64,000 bases of DNA from Oceanobacillus damuensis. GTDB taxonomy: Bacteria > Bacillota > Bacilli > Bacillales > Amphibacillaceae. Under the pieces are notes generated by a model that worked only from the letters and a program-made list of their open reading frames with translations, did not search any database and was not told the origin of the DNA. Location of the stretch: NCBI RefSeq assembly GCF_001618145.1, contig NZ_LQNF01000003.1, positions 124,001 to 188,000 on the forward strand, read 5' to 3'. This document shows, in pieces, positions 1-8,607 of this stretch (position 1 is its first letter; every line of letters begins with the position of its first letter). The position numbers and the translations under genes are program-made.

Positions 1-913
1 TTTGGATTTCCTGTTCAGTCACAATTTTGGCAGCAATGGCAGCATCATGCTGTGTGTCGGACGATATCGATGCATTCACGTCTTCTTCTGTCGGGAAGGC
101 ATCTAAATCACCACCGGAAAAAGCAGCCACTGCCCGCTCGGATTCGACCATGTCTTTTATAATAGGCCCCCTCACTTTGATGGCAATATTGGAATGAAAC
201 CCACTGGCATCATGCGCGTTGGCTGATAATACAAGTCCATGGTTTTCCGTAATAACCGCTTTTCGGTGGTTTGCTTTGACGTTCAATAACTGCAAGTAAG
301 AGCGGGCTGTCACATCGGGGGAAGTTTCTCCAAATGGATTCGGTAGCCAGCCGTTCCCTTCCTGGCCGAACCATTGGAAAAACATTCTCCAGACACCGGA
401 GTAAAGCAGATTCGGATCACGCAGTCTCGTTAGATCGGTATAGACGACTTCCGCTCCGTAATCTGTCAAATAATCAATGTGCTCGGCCTCATGCGAGTTA
501 TAGGTCCGATTGATGTCATCGGTAATAAAAACGACTTTCAGATTGGGATGTGCTTCCATCTGCTCCCTGATTTTTTGTGAAAAGGAGGAACTTAATTTGG
601 GGAAATCCCTGCCTTCATCGGAAAATTCATTAACCATGAACATATCAATAATAAGAAATTCCTCTGCCTGTTCAATCATTGCAAACACTTCATCGAAAAT
701 TTCATGTTCATAGACTTCCTGACCATCCTTCGGGTAGGTCAGGTCATATAAAAACTCAATCTCATCTTCTGTAAGCATATGGGTATCCCCTGCATAGGAA
801 ATTCCTTCAGGCAGCGGCTTCTGCTGGTGATAGATGAGCGTACATATGTAGAGGAAAACGATCGCAGCCCCAAGCCATCGCTTTTTCTGATAACCTTTTC
901 TCTTTTTCTTCAT
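1..913 (-). CDS. Phospholipase D-like protein, 3' part cut by window edge
   Basis: An open frame runs from an ATG at 911-913 leftward to the window edge with no stop, giving about 304 residues; the C-terminus lies outside. A lysine/arginine-rich start is followed by one hydrophobic segment (about residues 14-27), suggesting a membrane anchor with the rest outside the cell. A PLD-type half-motif reads NHRKAVITENHG, the HxK of the HKD phosphodiesterase signature, with the Asp position occupied by Glu. The family cleaves or transfers phosphodiester bonds (phospholipase, cardiolipin synthase). A GGGAGA ribosome site precedes the ATG. The second HKD motif would be expected in the missing part or earlier in degenerate form, so the exact reaction is unknown. 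Confidence 0.75.
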   Translation of the reverse strand, partial: MKKKRKGYQKKRWLGAAIVFLYICTLIYHQQKPLPEGISYAGDTHMLTEDEIEFLYDLTYPKDGQEVYEHEIFDEVFAMIEQAEEFLIIDMFMVNEFSDEGRDFPKLSSSFSQKIREQMEAHPNLKVVFITDDINRTYNSHEAEHIDYLTDYGAEVVYTDLTRLRDPNLLYSGVWRMFFQWFGQEGNGWLPNPFGETSPDVTARSYLQLLNVKANHRKAVITENHGLVLSANAHDASGFHSNIAIKVRGPIIKDMVESERAVAAFSGGDLDAFPTEEDVNASISSDTQHDAAIAAKIVTEQEIQ

Positions 914-938
914 GACTGTTCTCCCTTATGTAAATTCG

Positions 939-973
939 TTTTTGCAGACAAGGAAAGGTGAGGTCTGCAAAAA
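939..973. other. Perfect 11-bp inverted repeat upstream of PLD-like gene
   Basis: TTTTTGCAGAC (939-949) is repeated in inverse at 963-973 with a 13-nt loop. It sits 26 bp before the start codon of the leftward PLD-like gene, so it lies in its leader or promoter. It could be an operator or an attenuator-like hairpin; nothing decides between these. Confidence 0.5.
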
Positions 974-1011
974 TGCAGCGAAGGCCCGCGGGAGCGCCTA
1001 GCTTTCTAATT
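974..1011 (+). repeat. Possible degenerate member of dispersed repeat family C
   Basis: The stretch GCAGCGAAGGC ... GCGCCTAGCTTTCTAA resembles the core of family C seen at 14756-14830 (GCAACTAAGGC ... GCCAAGTTTTCTAA). Similarity is partial, so membership is tentative. The rest of the 914-1218 gap shows nothing else clear. Confidence 0.3.
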
Positions 1012-1218
1012 AACTTACCCTTTATGACGGATAATTACACTTTAGGAAGCGGCTTGGGAGTCTGTTCTATTTGAACGGGAAAAAGCATATGTATGACGAT
1101 GTGATAAAATTTACAAAAAACTTTTCGAATATTCACCCCCTGGGCAACACTTATTTCGATTATATAGGTGAAGGCATAGTTAAAAAGAGTTGCTTTTTAG
1201 CGACAAAGGGGGATGTAT

Positions 1219-1740
1219 ATGGATAAAAAGAAAGTAACCTTTGAAGAGATTTTTGAGCACAATGAGCGCAGAATTCACTTTTACATGAGAAAACTAAACA
1301 TTCGAGATCCACATGATGAGTTTTATCAGGAAGGTATTGTCGCCATGTGGAACGCATACGAAAATTATCAGCCTGATAAGGGAACACTGGCAACATACTT
1401 CAACTATACCATTCGCAACCGCATGATTGACCTCATGAGAAAGCAGAACAGGGAACAGGAGAAAGAAGAGCTGTGTGTACGAAGAAGTAGTGCACAGCTG
1501 TATGATGGCAACCTTTTCCAAAGTGCAGGAGCCGCCTATCCAATCATAAAGGCAGAGAGTTTTCAAATTCCTGATCGGGATTTTTGGCAAAACGTAAAGG
1601 ACGAGCTCTCGGATAAACAATGGAAATGGGTGAAGTTCCATATTATGGAAGGTATGTCCGCCGATGCGGTAAAAAGCTGGGGGAAAGAGGCAAGGAGAAA
1701 GTTAAAAAAAGCGGATTTTTGGGAGGGAGGGGTGGATTAG
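1219..1740 (+). CDS. Sigma-70 family RNA polymerase sigma factor with shortened region 4
   Basis: Encodes about 173 residues. Residues about 10-75 match sigma region 2: the QEGIVAMWNAYENYQPDKG core-binding segment and the YFNYTIRNRMIDLMRK promoter-melting/-10 segment. The C-terminal part (about 125-170) looks like region 4 (LSDKQWKWVKFHIMEGMS, then ADAVKSWGKEARRKLKK) but the first helix of the usual helix-turn-helix seems absent. ATG at 1219 is preferred over the ATG at 1213 because the AAAGGGGG ribosome site (1205-1212) would abut the latter. Targets are unknown. No anti-sigma gene is adjacent, so this is not a classical ECF pair. Confidence 0.75.
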   Translation: MDKKKVTFEEIFEHNERRIHFYMRKLNIRDPHDEFYQEGIVAMWNAYENYQPDKGTLATYFNYTIRNRMIDLMRKQNREQEKEELCVRRSSAQLYDGNLFQSAGAAYPIIKAESFQIPDRDFWQNVKDELSDKQWKWVKFHIMEGMSADAVKSWGKEARRKLKKADFWEGGVD

Positions 1741-1833
1741 AAGCATTCGATTTCCAACAGTATTCTGGATGAAGAACAATACATAAACCTTTATTGATAA
1801 TATTTTTAAAAATGTAAAAATTTTAAGTTTATA

Positions 1834-1842
1834 TGGTATGAT
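1834..1842 (+). promoter_or_regulatory. Extended -10 promoter candidate for asparagine synthase
   Basis: TGGTATGAT gives a TGn plus TATGAT extended -10 about 50 bp before the asnB start. No good -35 is present at the normal distance. A small dyad ATGATA-TTTG-TATCAT (1839-1854) overlaps the start region. Confidence 0.4.
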
Positions 1843-1891
1843 ATTTGTATCATGGTGAATTTATGTTGATGAATAGGGGGTCAATTTCATT

Positions 1892-3829
1892 ATGTGTGGT
1901 TTTGTAGGTATGGTATTTAATAGTCCGACAGAATTGAATGAGAGAGATAAGCGCTTAGTTGAAATGCAAAATAATATGGTCACACATCGGGGTCCTGATG
2001 ATGAGGGCTATTATTTTGATACCTACATATCAATGGGGTTCAGACGATTAAGCATTATAGATATAGAGAGCGGTAATCAACCATTAAGCTATGAGGATGG
2101 AAACATCTGGATGGTCTTCAATGGCGAGATATATAATTACGTAGAATTGCGTGAACGTCTGGCAGCTGAAGGCTTCTCATTCGCAACAGAATCAGATACC
2201 GAAGTCATTGCAGCAATGTTTTCCAAATATAGAGAGAATGCATTTCAATATTTGAGAGGCATGTTTTCGGTTATACTTTGGGATAAAAACAGTAAGACTC
2301 TATATGGCGCGAGGGATCCATTTGGAATTAAGCCGTTATTTTATCATGAAAATTCGGCTGCTGTGGTTTTTGCTTCGGAGAAAAAAAGTATCACATTGCT
2401 TCTTGAGGAGGAAATCCTCAGTAAAGAAGCTCTGCAGCACTATTTAAGTTTTCAATATGTACCGGAGCCGTTGACGATGACAACCGGAATCCAAAAGGTG
2501 GCACCTGGCCATTACTTTATAAAAAAGCTTGGTGAGCCAATTGCATTCACAAGATTTTTTCAAGCCACTTTTTCTCCAAAGACAAAAGGGAAAAATGAGT
2601 GGATTAAAAAGATTCAGGATGTCATGTACGAATCGGTAAAGCTGCATATGCGGAGCGATGTTCCTGTCGGTTCATTTTTATCGGGAGGTATCGATTCAAC
2701 GTTAATTGTTTCTTTGGCCAAAGAATTTAACCCGAATATAAAGACATTTTCTGTAGGGTTTAGGCAAGATGGTTTTTCAGAGGTTGATGTAGCGAAGGAA
2801 ACGGCAGATAAACTGAACGTTGAAAATATCTCCTATATGATTTCGCCGGAGGAATATATCGAAAAACTCCCTAAAATTATGTGGCACATGGATGATCCGC
2901 TGGCAGACCCTTCCTGTGTGCCATTATACTTCGTTTCCAGAGAAGCGCGGAAGCACGTAAAAGTGGTATTGTCTGGAGAAGGTGCGGATGAATTATTCGG
3001 TGGCTATAATATCTATCGTGAGCCGGATTCGCTTAGCATGTTCCAAAACATCCCGTCACCAGCCAAACAATTGCTGGCAAAGGTTGCTGCAGTTCTGCCT
3101 GACGGCGTGAAAGGGAAGAGCTTCCTGGAACGGGGAACAACGCCATTGAGGGAACGCTATATCGGAAATGCGAAAATGTTTGAGGAAGCTGAAAAGCAGC
3201 AGTTATTAAAGACGTATTCAACTGAGCTGTCGTATAGGGATATTACAGGGAAGCTCTTTGACCATGTTGCTGATTATCCACCTGTAAATCAAATGCAATA
3301 TATTGATATTCATACATGGATGCGCGGGGATATTTTGCTGAAGGCAGACCGTGTGACGATGGCAAATTCATTGGAATTGAGGGTCCCCTTTCTCGATACG
3401 GAGGTTTTCCGAGTGGCCAATGAAATTCCTGTGGATATGAAAATTGCCAATGGAACGACGAAGCACATTTTAAGGGAAGCGTCCCGCGGCATTATTCCCA
3501 ATCATGTCCTCCATCGTAAGAAACTTGGATTCCCAGTGCCGATTCGCCATTGGCTAAAGGATGAAATCAATGGCTGGGCAAAAAATCTTATTAACGAAAG
3601 CTGTACAGAGCACCTGATCGAAAAGAAATTCGTCCTAGGCTTACTCGAAGCCCACTGTCATGGGAAAGGTGACTACAGCAGGAAGATATGGACTGTGTTG
3701 ATGTTTATGCTGTGGCATCAGATATTCGTTGAAGGTAAATATGATGTTGGTGAGTTAAGCAGGCTGGAAAATGAGGTTGTTGGTGATGATAAGGTGGAGC
3801 AGGAGCTGCTAAGTGAAGCAACTGTGTAA
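1892..3829 (+). CDS. asnB: Asparagine synthase (glutamine-hydrolysing)
   Basis: Makes asparagine from aspartate, ATP and glutamine. The 645-residue protein begins MCGFVG, so Cys2 is the N-terminal nucleophile of the class II glutaminase domain (about 1-210). The ATP-pyrophosphatase loop SGGIDS lies at residues 264-269 in the synthetase domain. Length and sequence resemble the ~630-residue Bacillus AsnB/AsnO type; which paralogue it matches cannot be settled here, and some family members amidate peptidoglycan instead. A GGGGG-containing ribosome site precedes the ATG. The gene stands alone, with its own promoter region and a strong terminator at 3865. Confidence 0.93.
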   Translation: MCGFVGMVFNSPTELNERDKRLVEMQNNMVTHRGPDDEGYYFDTYISMGFRRLSIIDIESGNQPLSYEDGNIWMVFNGEIYNYVELRERLAAEGFSFATESDTEVIAAMFSKYRENAFQYLRGMFSVILWDKNSKTLYGARDPFGIKPLFYHENSAAVVFASEKKSITLLLEEEILSKEALQHYLSFQYVPEPLTMTTGIQKVAPGHYFIKKLGEPIAFTRFFQATFSPKTKGKNEWIKKIQDVMYESVKLHMRSDVPVGSFLSGGIDSTLIVSLAKEFNPNIKTFSVGFRQDGFSEVDVAKETADKLNVENISYMISPEEYIEKLPKIMWHMDDPLADPSCVPLYFVSREARKHVKVVLSGEGADELFGGYNIYREPDSLSMFQNIPSPAKQLLAKVAAVLPDGVKGKSFLERGTTPLRERYIGNAKMFEEAEKQQLLKTYSTELSYRDITGKLFDHVADYPPVNQMQYIDIHTWMRGDILLKADRVTMANSLELRVPFLDTEVFRVANEIPVDMKIANGTTKHILREASRGIIPNHVLHRKKLGFPVPIRHWLKDEINGWAKNLINESCTEHLIEKKFVLGLLEAHCHGKGDYSRKIWTVLMFMLWHQIFVEGKYDVGELSRLENEVVGDDKVEQELLSEATV

Positions 3830-3864
3830 AGGGAACTAAATGGTATTTCTTCATAATAGTAAGT

Positions 3865-3897
3865 AGGAAGCAGAAAAAATCTTCTGCTTCCTTTTTT
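3865..3897 (+). terminator. Rho-independent terminator after asnB
   Basis: AGGAAGCAG pairs with CTGCTTCCT around a short A-rich loop, followed by six T. Confidence 0.85.
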
Positions 3898-3923
3898 GAT
3901 GAACGAGCTATAGTATCAAAGAA

Positions 3924-4190
3924 TTACCTATAATATACAGGATAATATGGAGCGTAATAGCCATATGGTGGATATGTTGGATATGGCGGGTAAGGCGGAT
4001 AATAATATCCTCCACCGTGTGGATAGAAAAGTGCACCTGCAAGCAGCCCACCTGCAATGCCGCCGACTAATGGAACGAATGGAAATCTGTAATCTTGAGA
4101 AGTACCTTCAACCGAATACGCTGGTTCAGAACGGTATTCGGCATACGGATATGCCCCATGGTCTCCTGTTTCTGAAATAAAATTATTCAT
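3924..4190 (-). CDS. Small Pro/Tyr/Gly-rich membrane or coat-like protein
   Basis: An 88-residue protein of unknown function. A polar N-terminal half is followed by a glycine-rich hydrophobic segment (VPLVGGIAGGLLAGALFY, about residues 39-56) and a tail made of repeated PPY/PYPP/YY motifs ending PVYYR. Such tails occur in Bacillaceae spore-coat and surface proteins, but the family is not recognised. ATG at 4190 follows a GAGGG ribosome site; a TTG one codon earlier is less likely. The composition of the tail could also reflect self-association. It is convergent with asnB. Confidence 0.6.
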   Translation of the reverse strand: MNNFISETGDHGAYPYAEYRSEPAYSVEGTSQDYRFPFVPLVGGIAGGLLAGALFYPHGGGYYYPPYPPYPTYPPYGYYAPYYPVYYR

Positions 4191-4373
4191 CAATCAACCC
4201 TCACTTCTATATTTCTTTTCTCCAATAACCTATGCATCTGCCTAATGGAACTATTGGGCTATTGACCTGGATTGAGAAATAAATGGCGCACTGGTTGTTC
4301 TGTTCGGCACAGATTAATCCCCCCGTAAGAATAGTATAAGAGATGCAATTACATAGAAAATTATCAAAATAGA

Positions 4374-4402
4374 TTGACAATGTACGGGAATCAAGGTAAC
4401 TT
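4374..4402 (+). promoter_or_regulatory. Sigma-A promoter for the SAM riboswitch transcript
   Basis: TTGACA (4374-4379), 17 bp spacer, TAACTT (4397-4402), placing the start just ahead of the riboswitch P1 strand. The -10 is weak. Confidence 0.55.
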
Positions 4403-4414
4403 AGATGAATGAAC

Positions 4415-4520
4415 TTCTTATCAAGAGAGGTGGAGGGAAATGGCCCTTTGAAACCTCGGCAGCAGGCTCTATATGAGTACTGTGCCAATTCCATCAGACA
4501 ACTGTCTGGTAGATAGGAAG
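4415..4520 (+). ncRNA. SAM-I (S-box) riboswitch aptamer
   Basis: Contains the conserved S-box blocks in order: TTCTTATCAAGAGAGGTGG, AGGGAAATGGCCC, TGAAACCTCGGCAGC, TGTGCCAATTCC, a variable P4 hairpin (CAGACAAC-TGTCTG) and the closing strand AGATAGGAAG that pairs back to form P1. SAM binding stabilises P1 and frees the downstream terminator. This puts the following transporter under methionine/SAM control. Confidence 0.93.
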
Positions 4521-4571
4521 AGGAAATCGGTTTAAACGAACCCTCTTCTTATTGATGGAAGCGGGTTTTTT
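4515..4571 (+). terminator. S-box expression platform: antiterminator/terminator
   Basis: AGGAAGAGG (4516-4524) can pair with CCCTCTTCTT (4541-4550) as antiterminator. The alternative hairpin CCCTCTTC / GGAAGCGGG (4541-4565) ends in TTTTTT and is the terminator. Confidence 0.85.
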
Positions 4572-4659
4572 GTATGCTTTTTCAAACAAAAAGCAGGAGC
4601 AGACCCTGTTCTTCCATATGACAAGATGCATAGATTTATTGCATAAAAGGAGGAAAAGT

Positions 4660-6264
4660 ATGACAACGTACGGGATATGGATCATTATTTTAGCTATCGG
4701 TTATACTGCTGCATTGATTATTGCTGGGCAGCTTGCCAAACGGAGATTGACCAGGAAAGACAGTTATTTTGTTGGTAACAGGAATTTCAATAAATGGATC
4801 GTGGCATTTTGTATAACCGGTTTATTTTCGGGTTCTACATTTATATCCATTCTTGAGTTATCCTATTTAACCGGTGTATCAGCAATCTGGTATGGTGTGG
4901 CGGAAATTGTACAGATAACGATTATCGCCCTATTGATCATCCGGTCTTTCCGGGAAAAAATGCTTGTCACAATCACTGGTTTGATCGGTGATAAATATGG
5001 ACGTACAGCAAAAGGTGTCTCTGGAGCGATCACTGCTTTTGCATTTCCGATGTGGTCGGTTGCAACAGCGATTGCATTTGCCTCGGCTGTTCATGTATTC
5101 ACAGGGATATCGCTAAGCATGTCCGTGGCATTTACGGCTATACTGCTATTCATCTATTTGCAGGCTGGTGGTATGTGGTCCATCGCTTTTACCCAAACGA
5201 TGAATATGGTCCTGTTCGGGCTGATGTTTATCATTGGAGGTATTGCCTTTTTCATCAATCCGGGAATCGATGGATTGCGCACACTGGCCTTGGAGCAACC
5301 AGCAATGTTTAACTTCGGCAGTGTCGGACTGCAGGTGATCGTCGTCTGGTTTGGAACCTTTCTCGTAAATGTCATTCTTGCCCAAGCGGCATTCCAAATG
5401 GCATTATCCTCCAGATCTCCTGAAGAAGGACAAAAAGGGTTGGTGCTTGCTAGTTTTATGGCGATTCCCTTTATTATCGGAGGAGTTTTGTTCGGTATCT
5501 CAGCAGCGGTCGTAATTCCGAATGCGCAAACAGGCCTTATTGCAGTTCCTCAATATTTAATGGAAGTTTTACCAGCACCATTGGTAGGTCTATTTTTCTT
5601 AGGAGTGTGGGGTTGTGCACTTGGATGGGGCGGACCATGCCAATTCTCTGGTGCGACCAGTCTCGGCCGCGATGTAGGCAGTGCATTAAACCCGGCAGCA
5701 ACAGAGAACCAATTAATCAAATATACCAAAATATCCTTGCTGATTTTAACAGCCTTAATGATTATGTTTGGTTTATTGCGGACAGAGCAATCTGCATGGT
5801 GGAATGTACTCGCTTGGACAATCCGAAACAGTGCAACCTTTGCACCTGTTGTAGCAACATTATTTTGGCCGGTTGTTACCAAGCGTGCAGTTATTGCATC
5901 ACTGTTTACTGGGTTTCTCAGTGGACTATCCTGGTATTACCTCGGCGATTGGCATCCACAGGAATTCTACCTGAACATACATCCGGTCTGGGTTGGAAGT
6001 ACAGTTAATATTTTAACAATCACACTGGTAACATTAGCAAGCAGAAAATCGGACTGGGTCATTCAAAAACAGGACCGGGCTGGTTATGCAGCTATAATCG
6101 GTGCACTCCTATTTACTTTGGTAAATGTCATTTATTTCCAGGCGCTTTATGATAATGGATTATTTGGAATGGTTCTGTTTGTTGCGGTATTATGTTTCTT
6201 TATTTCTGCGATACGATTTGTCCGGCCGCAGAAAGAGGAACAGGTAATTAGTGACGTCTCTTGA
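4660..6264 (+). CDS. Sodium:solute symporter (SSS family) under S-box control
   Basis: A 534-residue polytopic protein with about 13 hydrophobic helices and the SSS fold's N-terminal pattern (GQLAKRRLTRKDSYFVGNR). The frame is open from 4552, but that would place the start inside the riboswitch terminator; ATG at 4660 has a perfect AAAGGAGG site nine bases away, so it is the start. Transporters of this family use a sodium gradient to import amino acids, sugars or vitamins. The SAM-I riboswitch directly upstream implies the substrate is methionine or a related sulfur compound; this is inferred from regulation only. The gene is monocistronic and ends at dispersed repeat A1. Confidence 0.88.
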   Translation: MTTYGIWIIILAIGYTAALIIAGQLAKRRLTRKDSYFVGNRNFNKWIVAFCITGLFSGSTFISILELSYLTGVSAIWYGVAEIVQITIIALLIIRSFREKMLVTITGLIGDKYGRTAKGVSGAITAFAFPMWSVATAIAFASAVHVFTGISLSMSVAFTAILLFIYLQAGGMWSIAFTQTMNMVLFGLMFIIGGIAFFINPGIDGLRTLALEQPAMFNFGSVGLQVIVVWFGTFLVNVILAQAAFQMALSSRSPEEGQKGLVLASFMAIPFIIGGVLFGISAAVVIPNAQTGLIAVPQYLMEVLPAPLVGLFFLGVWGCALGWGGPCQFSGATSLGRDVGSALNPAATENQLIKYTKISLLILTALMIMFGLLRTEQSAWWNVLAWTIRNSATFAPVVATLFWPVVTKRAVIASLFTGFLSGLSWYYLGDWHPQEFYLNIHPVWVGSTVNILTITLVTLASRKSDWVIQKQDRAGYAAIIGALLFTLVNVIYFQALYDNGLFGMVLFVAVLCFFISAIRFVRPQKEEQVISDVS

Positions 6265-6265
6265 T

Positions 6266-6305
6266 GGTGCCTGTCACTCCCCGGTTTTTGTCGGTAATTG
6301 TCGAA
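6266..6305 (+). repeat. Dispersed repeat family A, copy 1
   Basis: GGTGCCTGTCACTCCCCG then TTTTTGTCGG and a second GTCGAA. It starts one base after the TGA of the SSS symporter gene. Confidence 0.85.
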
Positions 6306-6420
6306 TGAAATCGGGGTAACTGGCGATTTTTTCTGACTTCAAATGGTCCTCTTTTTTGAATCAATTTGTCTAAACCTGTATTATACACTTAAACCGTATC
6401 CGTTAAAGGAGACAGAATTG

Positions 6421-7689
6421 ATGAAAGATGAGAAATCGTGGTACCGACTTGATAATGCAGGAAAGCTATATTCATCCATAATATCTTCCAGAGCAACCAC
6501 CTTGTTCAGGGTGTCCGTCACGCTTACCAAGCCGATCGAGCCGCAACTTCTCCAGGAAGCGCTTGAAGCAACACTGGAGCGATTTCCTTTTTATAAGGTT
6601 CAATTAAAGCAGGGCTTCTTTTGGTACTATTTTGAAGGAACGAACCAGACTCCAAAGGTGGAAGAGGAAATTTACTATCCATGTATGAGCCTCTCCATTA
6701 AGAGGCGAGGTTCCTTCCCATATCGGATATTATATTTCAATAAGCGAATTGCCGTGGAATTATCACACAGTATTACGGATGGTACAGGAGCGCTTAAGTT
6801 TTTGCACGTACTTATGGCCAATTACCTTCATTTGAAGGAATCAGTGCCACTGAAACGGGAAAGTATAAACGAGGAACAGCTGCATTCCGAAACAGAGAAT
6901 GCGTTTCGAAAATATTATGAAAAAGATATTCCGGCCCCGATATCGCCTGTTGGAAAGTCCTTTAAGCTTCCAATCCAGCTCGACAAAAAAGGGCATTATC
7001 ATATTGTGACAGGGATCATAAATGTGGAGGCTTTAAAGAAAAAAGCAAAAGCATATGATGTATCGATCACGATATTTCTGACTGCTGTTTATATTGATAG
7101 TCTGTTAAAGATTCAGGAAAGAATATCACGACGTAAAAAGCCAATCGTAATAAATGTTCCGGTTAATATGCGTTCTTTTTTTGAAAGCGAAACGATGCGG
7201 AACTTTTTTGTCAGCATAACACCTTCCATTGATGCAAGGCTTGGCGAATATGAATTTGAGGAAATCATCACAGAGCTGAAAATTGAATTCAGCCGTTTGC
7301 TCACTCCGAAAAAGTTAAAGCAGTATATTAAGCGAAGTGTAATCAGCGAAAATTCTTTCGTGCTGCGGTTAATGCCATCACCCGTAAAAGATATCGTCGC
7401 CCCGTCAATCTATTCTTTTTTTGGTGAAGGCCAATATACAAGTGGGTTATCCAACCTGGGAATCGTGCAGCTGCCCAGTGAACTGGAGGAGCATGTCGAA
7501 AGAATTGAGTGTTACCCACCACCGAGCATCGGGAATAAAGTAAAGGCGATGATGGTTAGCTTTCAACAAAATGTTTATCTCTCTTTTGGCAATTTGTCCA
7601 AAGACCGACTGCTGGAGCGGGAATTCTTTCGGAATCTGCGTAAGCTGGGAATGGAAGTCACGATAGAAACAAACGATGAGGGGGATTGA
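6421..7689 (+). CDS. Condensation-fold acyltransferase-like protein (alcohol acetyltransferase type)
   Basis: A 422-residue protein with the HxxxDG motif of chloramphenicol acetyltransferase/condensation enzymes (HSITDGTGALKF, about residues 119-130), the His acting as general base in acyl transfer. The second lobe carries the family's NVPVNMRSFF and SGLSNLG segments. ATG 6421 is chosen because AAAGGAGA lies nine bases upstream; the frame is open from 6343 but without a ribosome site. The next gene starts one base after its stop, so the two are probably co-expressed. The acyl donor and acceptor are unknown; a role in cell envelope or lipid modification is a guess based on the membrane-bound partner. 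Confidence 0.75.
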   Translation: MKDEKSWYRLDNAGKLYSSIISSRATTLFRVSVTLTKPIEPQLLQEALEATLERFPFYKVQLKQGFFWYYFEGTNQTPKVEEEIYYPCMSLSIKRRGSFPYRILYFNKRIAVELSHSITDGTGALKFLHVLMANYLHLKESVPLKRESINEEQLHSETENAFRKYYEKDIPAPISPVGKSFKLPIQLDKKGHYHIVTGIINVEALKKKAKAYDVSITIFLTAVYIDSLLKIQERISRRKKPIVINVPVNMRSFFESETMRNFFVSITPSIDARLGEYEFEEIITELKIEFSRLLTPKKLKQYIKRSVISENSFVLRLMPSPVKDIVAPSIYSFFGEGQYTSGLSNLGIVQLPSELEEHVERIECYPPPSIGNKVKAMMVSFQQNVYLSFGNLSKDRLLEREFFRNLRKLGMEVTIETNDEGD

Positions 7690-7690
7690 G

Positions 7691-8404
7691 ATGGCATATT
7701 GTCCAAAGTGCGGCATTAAAGTTGAAAAAGATAATCGACCTTGCCCATTATGCAATTTTCACATCCCGAAAGTGAATGATACCGAGGACGAAACGGTCAG
7801 GAAATTTCCTAAGGCAGCTAATCCATATCCTGCACATTTGAGAAGAGTGCTGAATCGGATTTTCGTATTTGTGACATTATTGGTTTTCGTGGCTGTCAGC
7901 ATCATGTTTTACGTAGACTATGAACTGAACGGCACGTTTACATGGTCAAGATACAGTAATATAAGTATACTTGCCGGCTGGGGTGTTTTATACTTTTCCT
8001 TCGGTTATGTTCAAAGCTATTATAAAGTGATTATTGGTATTGGAATGATATGCTTAGTCCTGTTATTTGGATTGGACAATTTTAATGGCAGACTTGAATG
8101 GTTCTTTCCGTTAGCATTTCCTATTGTTGTCGGGACATCTGTCATAGGTGTAGCATACTGGAGCGTCATAAGAGCCTTGTCTGTAAGAGGTTTTAACGTC
8201 CTCGGATTTTTCTTTATCGCAGTCGTAATCCTATCGATGTGGATAAACTTTTTTATCACCAGGTATCAAGGCGAAACAAATCTTTCAAATTGGCTAATTG
8301 TCACAGCACTGCAACTGTTGCCTGTAGTATTGATTATGATTTATGTTAAGTATGGGATGCCTGAAAAGGTGAAGCAGAAGATTGCGAGGAAGTTTCATTT
8401 GTGA
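7691..8404 (+). CDS. Zinc-ribbon protein with six membrane helices (DUF6320-like)
   Basis: A 237-residue protein that starts with a CxxC...CxxC zinc ribbon (CPKCG at about 4-8 and CPLCN at about 18-22), followed from about residue 60 by six hydrophobic helices. This layout is known from proteins encoded beside condensation-type acyltransferases, usually annotated DUF6320; function is not established. ATG at 7691 follows GAGGGGGATTGAG, one base after the stop of the acyltransferase gene, so translation is probably coupled. It likely anchors or assists the upstream enzyme at the membrane. Confidence 0.7.
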   Translation: MAYCPKCGIKVEKDNRPCPLCNFHIPKVNDTEDETVRKFPKAANPYPAHLRRVLNRIFVFVTLLVFVAVSIMFYVDYELNGTFTWSRYSNISILAGWGVLYFSFGYVQSYYKVIIGIGMICLVLLFGLDNFNGRLEWFFPLAFPIVVGTSVIGVAYWSVIRALSVRGFNVLGFFFIAVVILSMWINFFITRYQGETNLSNWLIVTALQLLPVVLIMIYVKYGMPEKVKQKIARKFHL

Positions 8405-8437
8405 GGAAGGCACTATGTGGTTGGAGTTTTGGGTATT

Positions 8438-8470
8438 GAGGGCGAACAGTGGAATACACTGCTCGCTCTC
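8438..8470. terminator. Hairpin between convergent genes
   Basis: GAGGGCGAACAGTG pairs with CACTGCTCGCTCTC around GAATA, with two wobbles. There is no long T tract, so a terminator role for the 7691 gene is plausible but not certain. Confidence 0.45.
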
Positions 8471-8607
8471 TCTCTGTTTAAATTGCGTGATTATTTGCCA
8501 GTGACTAGAGCGAGTAACAGCATACATCAAGTGATATTCATCTCGAAACAAGCGGCAGCCCCTAAACGCAACCTCCCAAATCGATCGCCTCCCAACAACT
8601 GCCCCTG

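Noticed and set aside
4552-4659. N-terminal extension of the SSS transporter
   Set aside because: The extension is inside the riboswitch terminator and has no ribosome site; ATG 4660 has a perfect one.
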